Shown here: positions 1-9,199 of the stretch, one piece after another
Position numbering within the stretch: the first letter of the stretch is position 1
Layout: the number at the start of each line of letters is the position of its first letter
Assembly: GCA_945871905.1 (NCBI GenBank)
Contig: CAMBXL010000002.1
Span: 260,936 to 324,935, forward strand
Length of the DNA: 64,000 nt
Direction: 5' to 3'
Source of the DNA: Chitinophaga pinensis
GTDB taxonomy: Bacteria > Bacteroidota > Bacteroidia > NS11-12g > UBA955
Made by a program: the position numbers and the translations under genes
The notes under the pieces: generated by a model
Seen by the model: only the letters and a program-made list of their open reading frames with translations
Databases searched by the model: none
What the model was told of the DNA's origin: nothing

Positions 1-3000
1 AATTAGAAGGTTCAACTAATCCCCGTTATTTAGAATGGACTAATTATAATGCAAGCAAAAATAGACCAATTATTTATGACTTTACAAGTGGTTACAGAGT
101 TAGAGGTGAAAAATATGGCAGTGACAATGTTAGAATAATATTACCATCTGGAAATGCCTCAAATTACTACCTAACAGACAGTACTGATATTACTTTTTTG
201 ACCGCTAATCAAATTAAGCCAGGAATAAGTTATGAATCGATAGATGACAATAGTTTTGTAGTTTTCGATTCACGTCAATGGGTTAATAAAAACAAATTCC
301 TGATGATTACCAACAATTCAATTGTAGGTAAATATACAGGAGATTTTATTCAATATAAAAGAACAATAACCAATACGAGTCCTGCGGATTTAGTAACCGT
401 TCAGCAGCTATACGACCATTTCTCATACGGAGTACCACATCCATTGGCTATTCGTAATTTTCTTAGATTTTTAGCGGAGAGTGGTGACACAACCTTAAAA
501 TTTGTATTTTTAGTTGGCCGTGGTTATCAAACAGATTATATTAGACCAGCCAACAGATTAAGAGATAATATTGTTCCATCCATTGGTGTTCCTGCCTCAG
601 ATAATATGTTTGCCACCTCTATACTTGGTTCAAATTTATCACCATATTTTGCAATAGGTAGATTAACGATAGACCGAGCCGTACAATTGGGGATTTATTT
701 AAACAAAGTCAAAGATTTTGATGCTAATTCAAATGAAATATGGAAAAAGCATAATTTGCATCTTGCGGGAGGAGAAGACGGATCACAAGCACTTAATTTT
801 ACAAACCGTTTAAACAGTCACGCCAATTTTGTGAAAGCTCAACCCTTTGGTGGATGGGTGACCACTTATACCAAGTCAAGTGTTGGAATAAGTGAGCCAT
901 TTTTAAAGCAAAAAGCAATAGATGTTGTATGTAAGCCCGAAGGTAATGGCGTTCAATTTGTAACGTTCTTAGGGCATGGTAGTGCGAATGTTGCCGATGT
1001 GGATATTGGTGACACATTAGAGTATTATAACAAAAACAAATATCCTATTTTTTACTTCAATGGTTGTAGCATAGGTAATCCATGTATTGGACCACCCAAC
1101 AAGAATGTTAGATTATCAGGCGAGCGGTTTATAAACGCTAAAGACAAGGGAGCAATTGCTTTTATTGGACAAACTGCCTTATCAGAATTAAATCACGTAG
1201 ACAGGCAAAATCGAGAATTATACCGATTGATATATTCGAGTAAATACAATGGAAATTATACGATTGGGGAAGCCATCAAAGACATGTTGGGTGTAACTGG
1301 AATAATCTCAAATGAGTTAAACAGTATTCAATCAAGAATATTATTTTTACAGGGGGATCCTTCATTAAGACTTTATCAACCTTCAATCCCTGATTATGAA
1401 ATTTCCGACAAATCTGTTTTTCTATATCCTGAGGATTACAGCGCTGTTGCAGATTCGTTTGCGGTAGCTGTTCCAATAACCAATAAGGGGAAATATGTTT
1501 CAGACTCAATTTCTATAAGAATAGACAGAAGTTATCCAAATAATTTTATAGAAAAAACATACTTTTTCAAAGTTAAGAGTATAGCGAATACAGATACTGT
1601 TTATTTGTATATTAAATCAAAAGATGCAGCGAGTGCGGGAATTAATAAGTTTACCATAACTATAAATGACGATTTCGCTATTACCGAAAACAACTATACC
1701 AATAACAGGGCAATCATTTATCCGTTTATTCCAGGTAATGGGGTCAATTTGATATACCCAAAACGTTATGACATAGTTTCAAGACTGAATAATGACAGTG
1801 TAACATTAGTGGCTCAGGCATTAAATATTTTTGAGCAAAACTATCAGTTTGTCTTTGAGATAGACACATCACATTTATTCAATAGTCCATGGAAAAAAGC
1901 GGACAGTTCTTCTTCAATCATTGGTCACTTAAGAAATTGGAAAGTCAAGCTAATGGGCAATAGAGACAGTATTGTTTATTATTGGAGAGGGAGAATAAAT
2001 ACAGGAAGTATTCAAGGTGGGTTATGGACAGAGCGTAGTTTTATCCATATTTTGGACAACGAAGCAGGTTGGTCACAGTCACACTTTCCTCAATTTTATC
2101 CAACGAGTTCATTGTTCAGGGTAGCTTTAAATCAAGACCTAAGGAAGTTTGAATTTTCGCATACATCAGAAAAGGTTTTTGTTACAACTGCTCTTCCAAA
2201 ATTCCCAAACTTCGGTATTAAAAAAGGTGGTTATGCCTCTAGGTCGCTCAATCCTGGGACTAATGCTGGGATATTAATTGTATTATTTGAAAAAAATAGC
2301 TTAGAACATATCAGGCTGAATAAAATTTTCAATGTAAACAAATATTATTACGATGGAATAAATTACGATTATTATGAAAAGTTAGTAAAAGCCTACAATT
2401 TTTTTGATGGAGATCCTAATCAAATGAATATGTTTAATGAGTTTATTGATTCTATTCCTGATGAAACCTATGTTGCAATTTGTAATGTAGAGAGAACAAA
2501 TAGAAAAACCTGGACTGAAGCTACTAAAGCTTCATTTCGAAAAATAGGATCTAAAATAGTTGATAGCTTTTATTCTAATAATACTTCTTACGCAATGATT
2601 GGTAAAAAAGGAGCTCCTCCAGGATGGGCAACGGAAGATACAGGCCACTACTATAGTTATGATAATGATCTAAGTCTTATCGAAATAGAGAAGGAAATGA
2701 TCGGTAAAAGAAACAAAGGGAGTCTCTCTAGCGAATTAATTGGACCAACTTCTGAATGGGGCGCCCTCCACTTCTGGACAAAAAATGAAGAATCCATTTC
2801 TCAAGATTTATTCAATATAGAAATTCATGGCATCAGTAACTCAAATAATGATACCATCTTGTTTTCTAATGTAACAAGTAGTCCGTTTGACCTCAGTTCT
2901 ATTGATGCTAGCCAATTTCCTTCAATATACCTCAAAGCCAATTTTGAAGATACAAAAAACTATACGCCACCTCAATTAATGCATTGGCGAGTAACCAATA

Positions 3001-4130
3001 AGGAGGTGCCCGAAGGAACGCTTAACCCAACCTTAACTAGTAATGTTTGGAGAGATACTCTTAATCAAGGTGAAGCATTCAATTATGAAATTGCGTTCCA
3101 AAATATCTCTAAACTGCCATTTAATAAAAACCTACAATATGAGGTAACTATTTTTAATATTGATAGCAAAGATACTGTTTTCAATTCTGTAAGATTATAT
3201 AATGACAGCCTAAAGCCTAATCAATTCTTTAAAATTGGGGCATCCCTTAATACTAAGAAATTGAAAGGTAGATACGCCTATGCAGTTAAAGTTAATTTTG
3301 ATATTTTAAATAAACCTATTCAATCGGAATTAACCATGACTAATAACTCTGCGGTTAGATATTTTTATGTTGAAGAAGACAGAATTAATCCACTTCTTGA
3401 TGTGACTTTCGACGGAAGACATATCGCGAATGGTGAAATAGTTTCAGCTAACCCTATTATTACTATTTCAAGTAAAGATGAAAATAAACTAAATTGGCAA
3501 ACAGATACAGCCGGTATTATTATTTGGATGAAAAGACCAAATGAAACTGACTTTAAACTGATTGATTTTGACAGTTTTGGGGTTAAATATTTCCCTGCAA
3601 CTTCTGCATACAATCAAGCCAAAGCAATCTTTTCGCCGCAAAATCTAGAAGATGGCATTTACACGCTAAAAATACAATCTAGAGATGCCAACGGAACTGC
3701 TGCAGGTACCAGCGAATACCTTATCAACTTTGTGGTAATTAATCAAGCTAGTACAACTAATTTTTACCCTTATCCTAATCCATTTACAACCCAAATGAAG
3801 TTTGTTTTCACGCTAACTGGAAAGGAAATTCCTGATTACATAAATATTAAAATCATGACCATTCAAGGAAAAGTTATTAAAGAACTTAATAAGGACGATT
3901 TGGGTGACATTAGAATTGGTAACAATATTACTGATGTTGTTTGGGATGGAACCGATACTTATGGCGACAGGCTCTCTAACGGTGTTTATTTGTATACTGT
4001 AACTATTAAAACTAATGGTGAAGAATTGTCTCAATTGGAAAACGATAATTTGAGTAATCAATTAAATGCAGACAAAGCAAACAATAAATTATTTAAACAT
4101 TCCGTTGGTAAAATAGTCTTACTGAGATAA
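1..4130 (+). CDS. C25 (gingipain-like) cysteine peptidase with ILEI/FAM3-like domain and T9SS sorting domain, PorU2-like; 5' truncated
   Basis: The frame is open from base 3, so the true start lies left of the window; the first start-like codon (TTG 198) is internal. About 1,375 residues are visible. The C25 caspase-like domain covers roughly bases 350-1390, with catalytic His in FLGHGS (codon 975-977), Cys in FNGCS (codon 1065-1067) and the family's closing GDPSLRLY (1353-1376). Ig/CARDB-like beta-rich sequence follows. Bases about 2260-2640 resemble the ILEI/PANDER (FAM3) fold, with an IPDETYV segment and IGKKGAPPG. The end (3750-4130) is a FlgD-like/T9SS type A C-terminal domain with PYPNPF, WDGTD and SNGVYLY motifs and terminal GKIVLLR. 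By family it should be exported through the outer membrane by the T9SS, probably as a surface peptidase or accessory sortase (PorU2 type) rather than PorU itself. The lytic transglycosylase gene begins 12 bases downstream. Confidence 0.88.
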   Translation, partial: LEGSTNPRYLEWTNYNASKNRPIIYDFTSGYRVRGEKYGSDNVRIILPSGNASNYYLTDSTDITFLTANQIKPGISYESIDDNSFVVFDSRQWVNKNKFLMITNNSIVGKYTGDFIQYKRTITNTSPADLVTVQQLYDHFSYGVPHPLAIRNFLRFLAESGDTTLKFVFLVGRGYQTDYIRPANRLRDNIVPSIGVPASDNMFATSILGSNLSPYFAIGRLTIDRAVQLGIYLNKVKDFDANSNEIWKKHNLHLAGGEDGSQALNFTNRLNSHANFVKAQPFGGWVTTYTKSSVGISEPFLKQKAIDVVCKPEGNGVQFVTFLGHGSANVADVDIGDTLEYYNKNKYPIFYFNGCSIGNPCIGPPNKNVRLSGERFINAKDKGAIAFIGQTALSELNHVDRQNRELYRLIYSSKYNGNYTIGEAIKDMLGVTGIISNELNSIQSRILFLQGDPSLRLYQPSIPDYEISDKSVFLYPEDYSAVADSFAVAVPITNKGKYVSDSISIRIDRSYPNNFIEKTYFFKVKSIANTDTVYLYIKSKDAASAGINKFTITINDDFAITENNYTNNRAIIYPFIPGNGVNLIYPKRYDIVSRLNNDSVTLVAQALNIFEQNYQFVFEIDTSHLFNSPWKKADSSSSIIGHLRNWKVKLMGNRDSIVYYWRGRINTGSIQGGLWTERSFIHILDNEAGWSQSHFPQFYPTSSLFRVALNQDLRKFEFSHTSEKVFVTTALPKFPNFGIKKGGYASRSLNPGTNAGILIVLFEKNSLEHIRLNKIFNVNKYYYDGINYDYYEKLVKAYNFFDGDPNQMNMFNEFIDSIPDETYVAICNVERTNRKTWTEATKASFRKIGSKIVDSFYSNNTSYAMIGKKGAPPGWATEDTGHYYSYDNDLSLIEIEKEMIGKRNKGSLSSELIGPTSEWGALHFWTKNEESISQDLFNIEIHGISNSNNDTILFSNVTSSPFDLSSIDASQFPSIYLKANFEDTKNYTPPQLMHWRVTNKEVPEGTLNPTLTSNVWRDTLNQGEAFNYEIAFQNISKLPFNKNLQYEVTIFNIDSKDTVFNSVRLYNDSLKPNQFFKIGASLNTKKLKGRYAYAVKVNFDILNKPIQSELTMTNNSAVRYFYVEEDRINPLLDVTFDGRHIANGEIVSANPIITISSKDENKLNWQTDTAGIIIWMKRPNETDFKLIDFDSFGVKYFPATSAYNQAKAIFSPQNLEDGIYTLKIQSRDANGTAAGTSEYLINFVVINQASTTNFYPYPNPFTTQMKFVFTLTGKEIPDYINIKIMTIQGKVIKELNKDDLGDIRIGNNITDVVWDGTDTYGDRLSNGVYLYTVTIKTNGEELSQLENDNLSNQLNADKANNKLFKHSVGKIVLLR

Positions 4131-4142
4131 TTACAACAATTT

Positions 4143-5042
4143 ATGAAATTCACTTCTCCTTTATTCCTTTTGGCTTTTTTATTAATGGGATTTAATAATC
4201 CTAATATTACCAACGCAACTTATAAAAGCTCAGTTGATTACATGTATGAACTACAATTAAATCAACTACCTCAAGTTATCTTTTGGAGAAAAATTATGAA
4301 TCTTCATCACGACAGTTGTCTTGTTAATATTCATAAAGAGAGAAAAATCTTAACCACCGCTTCTTACCTTAATTGGACTTCTTTACCTATTGATATTAAA
4401 GCACAAGTTTTGGATAGTTTCCGTAGATTAAACGGTTATTTAGATTCTCCCAAAATTGTTGGTACACAAGGGAAAAAGTTTTTTTATGCCTTTGAAAAAA
4501 TTGCGCCTAAAGTGCCCGACGGAATGAAACAATTTGAATTAAATGGGGTTGATCCTTGGTATGCTAAAGCCATCCTTTTAATTGAAAGTCCTAACCAATT
4601 ACAAAAATCAACTGCAGGTGCTTATGGCCCTTTCCAATTAATGCCTTATGTTGCTCGTCAATATGGACTTAAAGTTAATAAATATACAGACGAACGTGCC
4701 AATTTCAACCGCTCTGCTTATGCCGCTAGTCAGTTAATCAAAAATATTTGTATCCCTTATGCCAAATCAATGCTCTTGGAAATTGGCGTTGAATCAATAG
4801 ATGAGGATGATTTATGGTTTAAACTTTTTGTTATGCATGTTTATAATGCTGGAGCAGGAACTTTAAAAACGGCACTCAAATCTATCCCAGAGCCTAAAAA
4901 AGAAATGGAGCTTATAACCCAATTGTGGCAAACTAATGCAGGAAGATTTCAATCTTCTTCGCAAAATTACAGCCAACTTATTTTAGCTGCTTTTTTTGAG
5001 TACGACGACAGAATTGAACGCTTAAATACTAGCAGTAATTAA
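4143..5042 (+). CDS. Lytic transglycosylase, SLT family 1
   Basis: A 299-residue exported enzyme expected to cleave the MurNAc-GlcNAc bond of peptidoglycan, leaving 1,6-anhydro ends. The N-terminus is a signal peptide (MKFTSPLFLLAFLL, probable cleavage near residue 25). The SLT core is in the second half: catalytic Glu in LLIESPNQ (codon 4584-4586, about residue 148), the GAYGPFQLMP motif, and VYNAGAG near residue 240. The gene starts 12 bases after the C25 peptidase stop and is probably co-transcribed with it. Its TAA shares the palindrome TTAA with the stop of the convergent phosphatase gene. No LysM or other wall-binding domain is seen. Confidence 0.9.
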   Translation: MKFTSPLFLLAFLLMGFNNPNITNATYKSSVDYMYELQLNQLPQVIFWRKIMNLHHDSCLVNIHKERKILTTASYLNWTSLPIDIKAQVLDSFRRLNGYLDSPKIVGTQGKKFFYAFEKIAPKVPDGMKQFELNGVDPWYAKAILLIESPNQLQKSTAGAYGPFQLMPYVARQYGLKVNKYTDERANFNRSAYAASQLIKNICIPYAKSMLLEIGVESIDEDDLWFKLFVMHVYNAGAGTLKTALKSIPEPKKEMELITQLWQTNAGRFQSSSQNYSQLILAAFFEYDDRIERLNTSSN

Positions 5043-6103
5043 AGTTTTAATAAATACTTAATGTTTTTATAAACTTGAGTGTTTTCCATGGTTCCTCTAA
5101 ATAAATGTGAACCCGGACCAAAGGCATAGACAGGAACCATTATTCCTGTGTGATGACCTGTAGAATAGTGTGGTTTTATCTCTTTGTTTTTTTCAGAGCC
5201 ATCTATCAATGACAATCCTCCAGTTTCATGGTCGGCAGTTACTATCACTAAAGTATTTTTATTTGATTGGGCATAGTCATATGCTATTTTAACTGCTTTA
5301 TCAAAATCTATTAATTCTGAAACAGTGTAATTTAAGTCATTATTATGACCGCCCCAGTCTATCTGACTGCCTTCTATCATTAAAAAAAAACCATTTTTCT
5401 TTTGGTCAAAATATTGAATTGCTTTATTAGTAACATGTGCCAACCAATTCGATCTAAGTTGTGCTACAGGAGGATGAATACTGTCATTGTAAAACCAAAT
5501 GTATTTTTTTTGTGGGTCAAGTGTTACGGATTCGGGACCATTTAAAATGGAATACTGATTACTAAGTAATTTTTCGATATTAAAATAGGGTTTTCCTGTT
5601 CCCGCCAAAAAATCTATCCCTTTATCATAAAAATCATTGGCTATTAGTCTGTGCATTTCTCTGTTTTTTTGATGTGCATAAAAAGAAGCAGGTGTCGCAT
5701 GGGTGACACTACATATTGCTATTAATCCTGTTGCTATATTTTTTTCTTCAGCCAACTCAACAATTGTTTTTAATGGAAGGGTGTCCACTCCAACTCCCAC
5801 AGCACCATTGTATGTTTTTTCTCCAGTACTAAAAGCAGTAGCTCCAGCCGCACTGTCTGTGATGTAATCATTAGCTGAAGCTGTTTTTAAAAATCCAATG
5901 TCATTGAAAATATCTAAAGTTAATCCTCCATTTATAACAGATGCAGCACAAATTTGAGCAAGTCCCATTCCATCACCAATTAGTAGAATAATATTTATTG
6001 GAAATTTAATCTCCGATTTTTCTACTTTTCTTAAACTATTACAGTTGATAATAAGAAAACAACACGCCAAAAATAAAATTGATGTTTTTAATGTAAATTT
6101 CAT
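5039..6103 (-). CDS. Alkaline phosphatase (PhoA family), exported
   Basis: A 354-residue phosphomonoesterase. Visible family motifs are LLIGDGMG (metal-binding Asp), TDSAAGATAFSTG (nucleophilic Ser), SVTHATPASF, the IDWGGHNND metal motif, TADHETGG, and STGHHTG near the C-terminus. The N-terminus is a hydrophobic export signal ending IINC; this could be an atypical lipobox, so it may be a lipoprotein or a cleaved periplasmic enzyme. A near-consensus -7 box (GATATTTG, 6108-6115 on the minus strand) lies 4 bases before the ATG. Its role is presumably phosphate scavenging, but no Pho-type regulators or transporters are adjacent. Confidence 0.92.
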   Translation of the reverse strand: MKFTLKTSILFLACCFLIINCNSLRKVEKSEIKFPINIILLIGDGMGLAQICAASVINGGLTLDIFNDIGFLKTASANDYITDSAAGATAFSTGEKTYNGAVGVGVDTLPLKTIVELAEEKNIATGLIAICSVTHATPASFYAHQKNREMHRLIANDFYDKGIDFLAGTGKPYFNIEKLLSNQYSILNGPESVTLDPQKKYIWFYNDSIHPPVAQLRSNWLAHVTNKAIQYFDQKKNGFFLMIEGSQIDWGGHNNDLNYTVSELIDFDKAVKIAYDYAQSNKNTLVIVTADHETGGLSLIDGSEKNKEIKPHYSTGHHTGIMVPVYAFGPGSHLFRGTMENTQVYKNIKYLLKL

Positions 6104-6107
6104 GTTG

Positions 6108-6115
6108 CAAATATC
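6108..6115 (-). promoter_or_regulatory. Near-consensus -7 box of the alkaline phosphatase gene
   Basis: On the minus strand this reads GATATTTG, 7 of 8 matches to TAnnTTTG, ending 4 bases before the ATG. That spacing would give a leaderless or nearly leaderless message. No convincing -33 TTG was found. Confidence 0.35.
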
Positions 6116-6216
6116 ATTCTTTATTAAAATAACACAATAATGTTAATTAAATAAAATATTCGTACACAAACGTACCATTTTTGCCCTGTTAGCAACCAAC
6201 TTATTTGTTTTAATTA

Positions 6217-6224
6217 TACATTTG
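6217..6224 (+). promoter_or_regulatory. -7 box (TACATTTG) upstream of the zinc-ribbon protein gene
   Basis: An exact match to the Bacteroidota -7 consensus TAnnTTTG, ending 17 bases before the ATG at 6242. The -33 element is not evident at the usual spacing. Confidence 0.45.
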
Positions 6225-6241
6225 TTTGAAATAACTACAAA

Positions 6242-6610
6242 ATGAAACCTTTAAATTATTGTAATGAATGTAATAAACTATTAAATGGAAGGAGTGATAA
6301 GAGATTTTGTGACGAAGGTTGCAGAAATAATCACAACAACAGATTGAATAGTGTTGCATATAAAAATGTAAAAAATATCAATAAAATCCTTCGAATAAAT
6401 AGAAATGTTTTAAATTCTCTTTTGCCAAATGACGACAAAACCACAGTAAGTCAAAAAACACTTTTAATACTTGGTTTTAACTTTGAATACTACACCCATA
6501 CTTATCAAACAAAAGCTGGGAATCTGTATTATTTTGTTTACGAATATGGCTACTTAAAACTTGAAAACAATAGGGTTATGATTGTTAAAAACAAGTCGAT
6601 TTCTCAATAA
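6242..6610 (+). CDS. Small conserved protein with N-terminal zinc ribbon
   Basis: A 122-residue soluble protein of unknown role. The first 30 residues hold a four-cysteine arrangement (CNEC near residue 8, then FCDEGCRNNHNNR) typical of treble-clef or zinc-ribbon binding sites, in a GRSDKRFC context common in short Bacteroidota hypotheticals. The remainder is basic, with a predicted helix (residues about 35-60) and a beta-rich C-terminus. There is no signal peptide. The stop codon abuts the stop of the convergent pabA gene with no spacer. Nucleic-acid binding is plausible from the ribbon and basic charge but is inference. Confidence 0.75.
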   Translation: MKPLNYCNECNKLLNGRSDKRFCDEGCRNNHNNRLNSVAYKNVKNINKILRINRNVLNSLLPNDDKTTVSQKTLLILGFNFEYYTHTYQTKAGNLYYFVYEYGYLKLENNRVMIVKNKSISQ

Positions 6611-7192
6611 TTATCTTATTAAATGTGGTTGGATAATATCCAACCAATTTTTCAAAACTTGAAGCCCATTTTCTGTCAAAATAGCTTCTGGATGGAACTG
6701 TATTCCATGTATTGGCAAAGACTGATGTTCAAAACTCATACATTCTAACTCATTGGTTTGTGCCGTTGTTGATAAATTTGTTTTCTGTAGCTCTTTTAAA
6801 ACTAAACTATGATAGCGACAAACTTTAAATGTTGAAGGTATATCCTTATAAATCCCTTTTGACTCACAATGTATTTCTGAAACTTTACCATGCATAGGTT
6901 TAATTGCATGAGTTAGTTGTGCTCCAAAAAACTCTCCCAATGCCTGATGACCTAAACAGACTCCCAATATTGGATAATGTTTATATAGTACCTCTATTAA
7001 AGCCATTAAATTACCTGACTCATTAGGTGTATTAGGACCCGGCGAGATAAGTACTTTATTGAAATTATAATTTTGTAATGTTTGTGGCGTTACTTCATCA
7101 TTTTTCACAACTATTACTGTTTCATTCAACTGTTCTAAATAATCCTTTAGATTATAAGTAAATGAATCGTAATTATCTATCAAAAGAAGCAT
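6611..7192 (-). CDS. pabA: Glutamine amidotransferase subunit of aminodeoxychorismate/anthranilate synthase
   Basis: A 193-residue class I glutamine amidotransferase that supplies ammonia to chorismate-converting synthases (PabB or TrpE). The N-terminal motif is LLIDNYDSFTYNL; the oxyanion/turn motif is SPGPNTPNESG; the nucleophile Cys is in GVCLGHQALGE and the His-Glu pair in FHPEAIL near the C-terminus. Length is normal. No trp genes are nearby and it follows purF by only 12 bases, so a folate (PabA) or dual-function subunit is more likely than a dedicated TrpG. Sequence alone does not separate the two. Confidence 0.88.
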   Translation of the reverse strand: MLLLIDNYDSFTYNLKDYLEQLNETVIVVKNDEVTPQTLQNYNFNKVLISPGPNTPNESGNLMALIEVLYKHYPILGVCLGHQALGEFFGAQLTHAIKPMHGKVSEIHCESKGIYKDIPSTFKVCRYHSLVLKELQKTNLSTTAQTNELECMSFEHQSLPIHGIQFHPEAILTENGLQVLKNWLDIIQPHLIR

Positions 7193-7204
7193 AGGCTTTC
7201 TTTA

Positions 7205-9094
7205 TTAATAGGCTCTTGCGTTGTTTTTTTCCATAAAATATATGAATGACCTGTTTGCAATCTTATTGCCTCCAGGAGTTGGAAAATTACCTGTGAAATA
7301 CCAATCACCTTTGTGATTTGGGCATGCTATGTGTAAGTTTTCTACACTTTGGAAAATTATCTCAACTTGTGGTTTGAAATTTTCTGGCGTTACTATTTCA
7401 GCAATTTTTTGAGAAATTTGTTCTGGTGTAAATTGCTTGTACAAATTAATAACTTTATTTTCTATCTCCTCCAAAGGTTTTTGCATCTCATCTAAGCACA
7501 TTTGATATGTTTCATCCAATAAATGCATTTGTTGATTTTCCTTTAATAAATCTAACAAAGCTCGGAAAGCAACAAAATCTTTCAAACGACTCATGTCTAT
7601 TCCATAACAGTCTGGAAATAAAATTTGAGGAGAACTTGAAACTACTATTATTTTCTTAGGATTTAAACGACCTAATATCTTCAAAATACTTGTTTTTAAT
7701 GTTGTTCCCCTAACAATTGAATCATCAATAATAACTAAAGTATCTTCAGGTTTAATAATGCCATAAGTGACATCATAAGCATGCCCTACTAAGTCTTCCC
7801 TGTCATTGTCATTGGTAATAAAAGTTCTCATTTTAGCATCTTTTACTAAAATTTTTTCTCTTCTAATACGGTATGTAAGAATTTCTTTGATTCTATCACT
7901 TGTTAAATGGTCTTTTTCCAACATTAACTGTTCTGCTCTTCGGATTTTTAACCAATCATTTACACCATCTATCATCCCATAAAAAGAGGTTGCAGCCGTA
8001 TTGGGAATGTAAGAAAACACAGTATTATCGATGTCGTTATTCAAAGCTTCAAGAACTTTTGGCGCTATTAGCTTCCCTAAATTTTTTCTTTCATTATAGA
8101 TATCTGAGTCATTTCCTCTCGAAAAATAAATGCGTTCAAATGAACATGATAACTTTTCTTTTTGTTCTAGAATTTGTTTTTCACCATAAGAACCATCTTT
8201 GTTTATTATTAAAGCACAACCAGGCGTTAATTCTTTTACATCTTCAAAATTGATATTGAAGGTTGTTGTAATTGCAGGCCTTTCACTGGCAACCACCAAA
8301 AGTTCATCATTGGCATACCAAAATGATGGACGAATTCCATTAGGGTCTCTCATTACAAAACTAGCTCCATGCCCTATCATTCCAACCATATTGTATCCAC
8401 CATCTGTTCTCTTAAATGCGTTCTTTAAAATGTTTTCTACAGATAGATTCTCTTTAATTTTTTCTGTTATTTCAAAGTTTGAACAACCTTCTTGTTTGAA
8501 TATCTTGAATAGTCTTTCATTTTCTATATCTAAAAAATGTCCGATTTTTTCAAGCATCGTAACATTGTCACTTTTTTCTTTGGGTTGTTGGCCCAATTCA
8601 ATCAGCTGATCAAATAAATCATCGACATTGGTAAGATTATAATTGCCTGCCAAAACCAAATTTCTGCACATCCAATTGTTTTGTCTTAAAAATGGATGTA
8701 AGTTTTCTAAACTATTTCCACCATGAGTTCCATACCTTAAATGACCAAGCAACAATTCGCCTGCGTATGGAAAATGTTCTTTTAAATACAAGGCATTATT
8801 GACGTTTGATTCATCTAATTCTTTCAAAGAATGATTAACTTCTTCGAAAATATCTGCAACAGGATTGTTCGAATTTGACCTTTTTCTTGCAATATAACGA
8901 CTTCCAAACTGAGGATCTAATTTAATAACACCAATACCAGCACCATCTTGACCTCTATTAATTTGCTTTGCCATTAATAGTTGTAGTTTTTTCAACCCAT
9001 ACATAGGAGAACCATATTTTTCGGTAAAGTGTTCGAGAGGCTTAAGGAGTCTTATGAATGCTACACCACATTCATGCTTTATTGAATCACTCAT
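7205..9094 (-). CDS. purF: Amidophosphoribosyltransferase
   Basis: The first committed step of purine synthesis: PRPP plus glutamine gives 5-phosphoribosylamine. The catalytic Cys is residue 9 (HECGVAF), exposed after removal of a short propeptide. The N-terminal Ntn glutaminase domain occupies roughly the first 290 residues; the phosphoribosyltransferase domain carries the PRPP loop VIIDDSIVRGTTLK near residue 440. At 629 residues it is the long Bacteroidota form with a C-terminal extension, about 120 residues longer than the E. coli type. A TAAATTTG -7 box lies 19 bases upstream of the ATG. It is probably transcribed with pabA. Confidence 0.95.
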   Translation of the reverse strand: MSDSIKHECGVAFIRLLKPLEHFTEKYGSPMYGLKKLQLLMAKQINRGQDGAGIGVIKLDPQFGSRYIARKRSNSNNPVADIFEEVNHSLKELDESNVNNALYLKEHFPYAGELLLGHLRYGTHGGNSLENLHPFLRQNNWMCRNLVLAGNYNLTNVDDLFDQLIELGQQPKEKSDNVTMLEKIGHFLDIENERLFKIFKQEGCSNFEITEKIKENLSVENILKNAFKRTDGGYNMVGMIGHGASFVMRDPNGIRPSFWYANDELLVVASERPAITTTFNINFEDVKELTPGCALIINKDGSYGEKQILEQKEKLSCSFERIYFSRGNDSDIYNERKNLGKLIAPKVLEALNNDIDNTVFSYIPNTAATSFYGMIDGVNDWLKIRRAEQLMLEKDHLTSDRIKEILTYRIRREKILVKDAKMRTFITNDNDREDLVGHAYDVTYGIIKPEDTLVIIDDSIVRGTTLKTSILKILGRLNPKKIIVVSSSPQILFPDCYGIDMSRLKDFVAFRALLDLLKENQQMHLLDETYQMCLDEMQKPLEEIENKVINLYKQFTPEQISQKIAEIVTPENFKPQVEIIFQSVENLHIACPNHKGDWYFTGNFPTPGGNKIANRSFIYFMEKNNARAY

Positions 9095-9113
9095 TTAATC
9101 ATTATTTTGACTG

Positions 9114-9121
9114 CAAATTTA
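9114..9121 (-). promoter_or_regulatory. -7 box (TAAATTTG) of purF
   Basis: An exact TAnnTTTG match on the minus strand, ending 19 bases before the purF ATG at 9094. No -33 TTG sits at 17-23 bases, so the call rests on the -7 element and its position. No purine riboswitch fold was recognised in the short leader. Confidence 0.45.
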
Positions 9122-9199
9122 CCTAATATTATTGGTTTAGTGAATTCTTTTTTTGATAAAATAACGTTAATGTCTTAGTTATAATGACTTTCATTATAT

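Noticed and set aside
8199-8609. Open frame of about 136 codons antisense to purF
   Set aside because: Entirely within conserved purF coding sequence; composition is that of a reverse-strand shadow.
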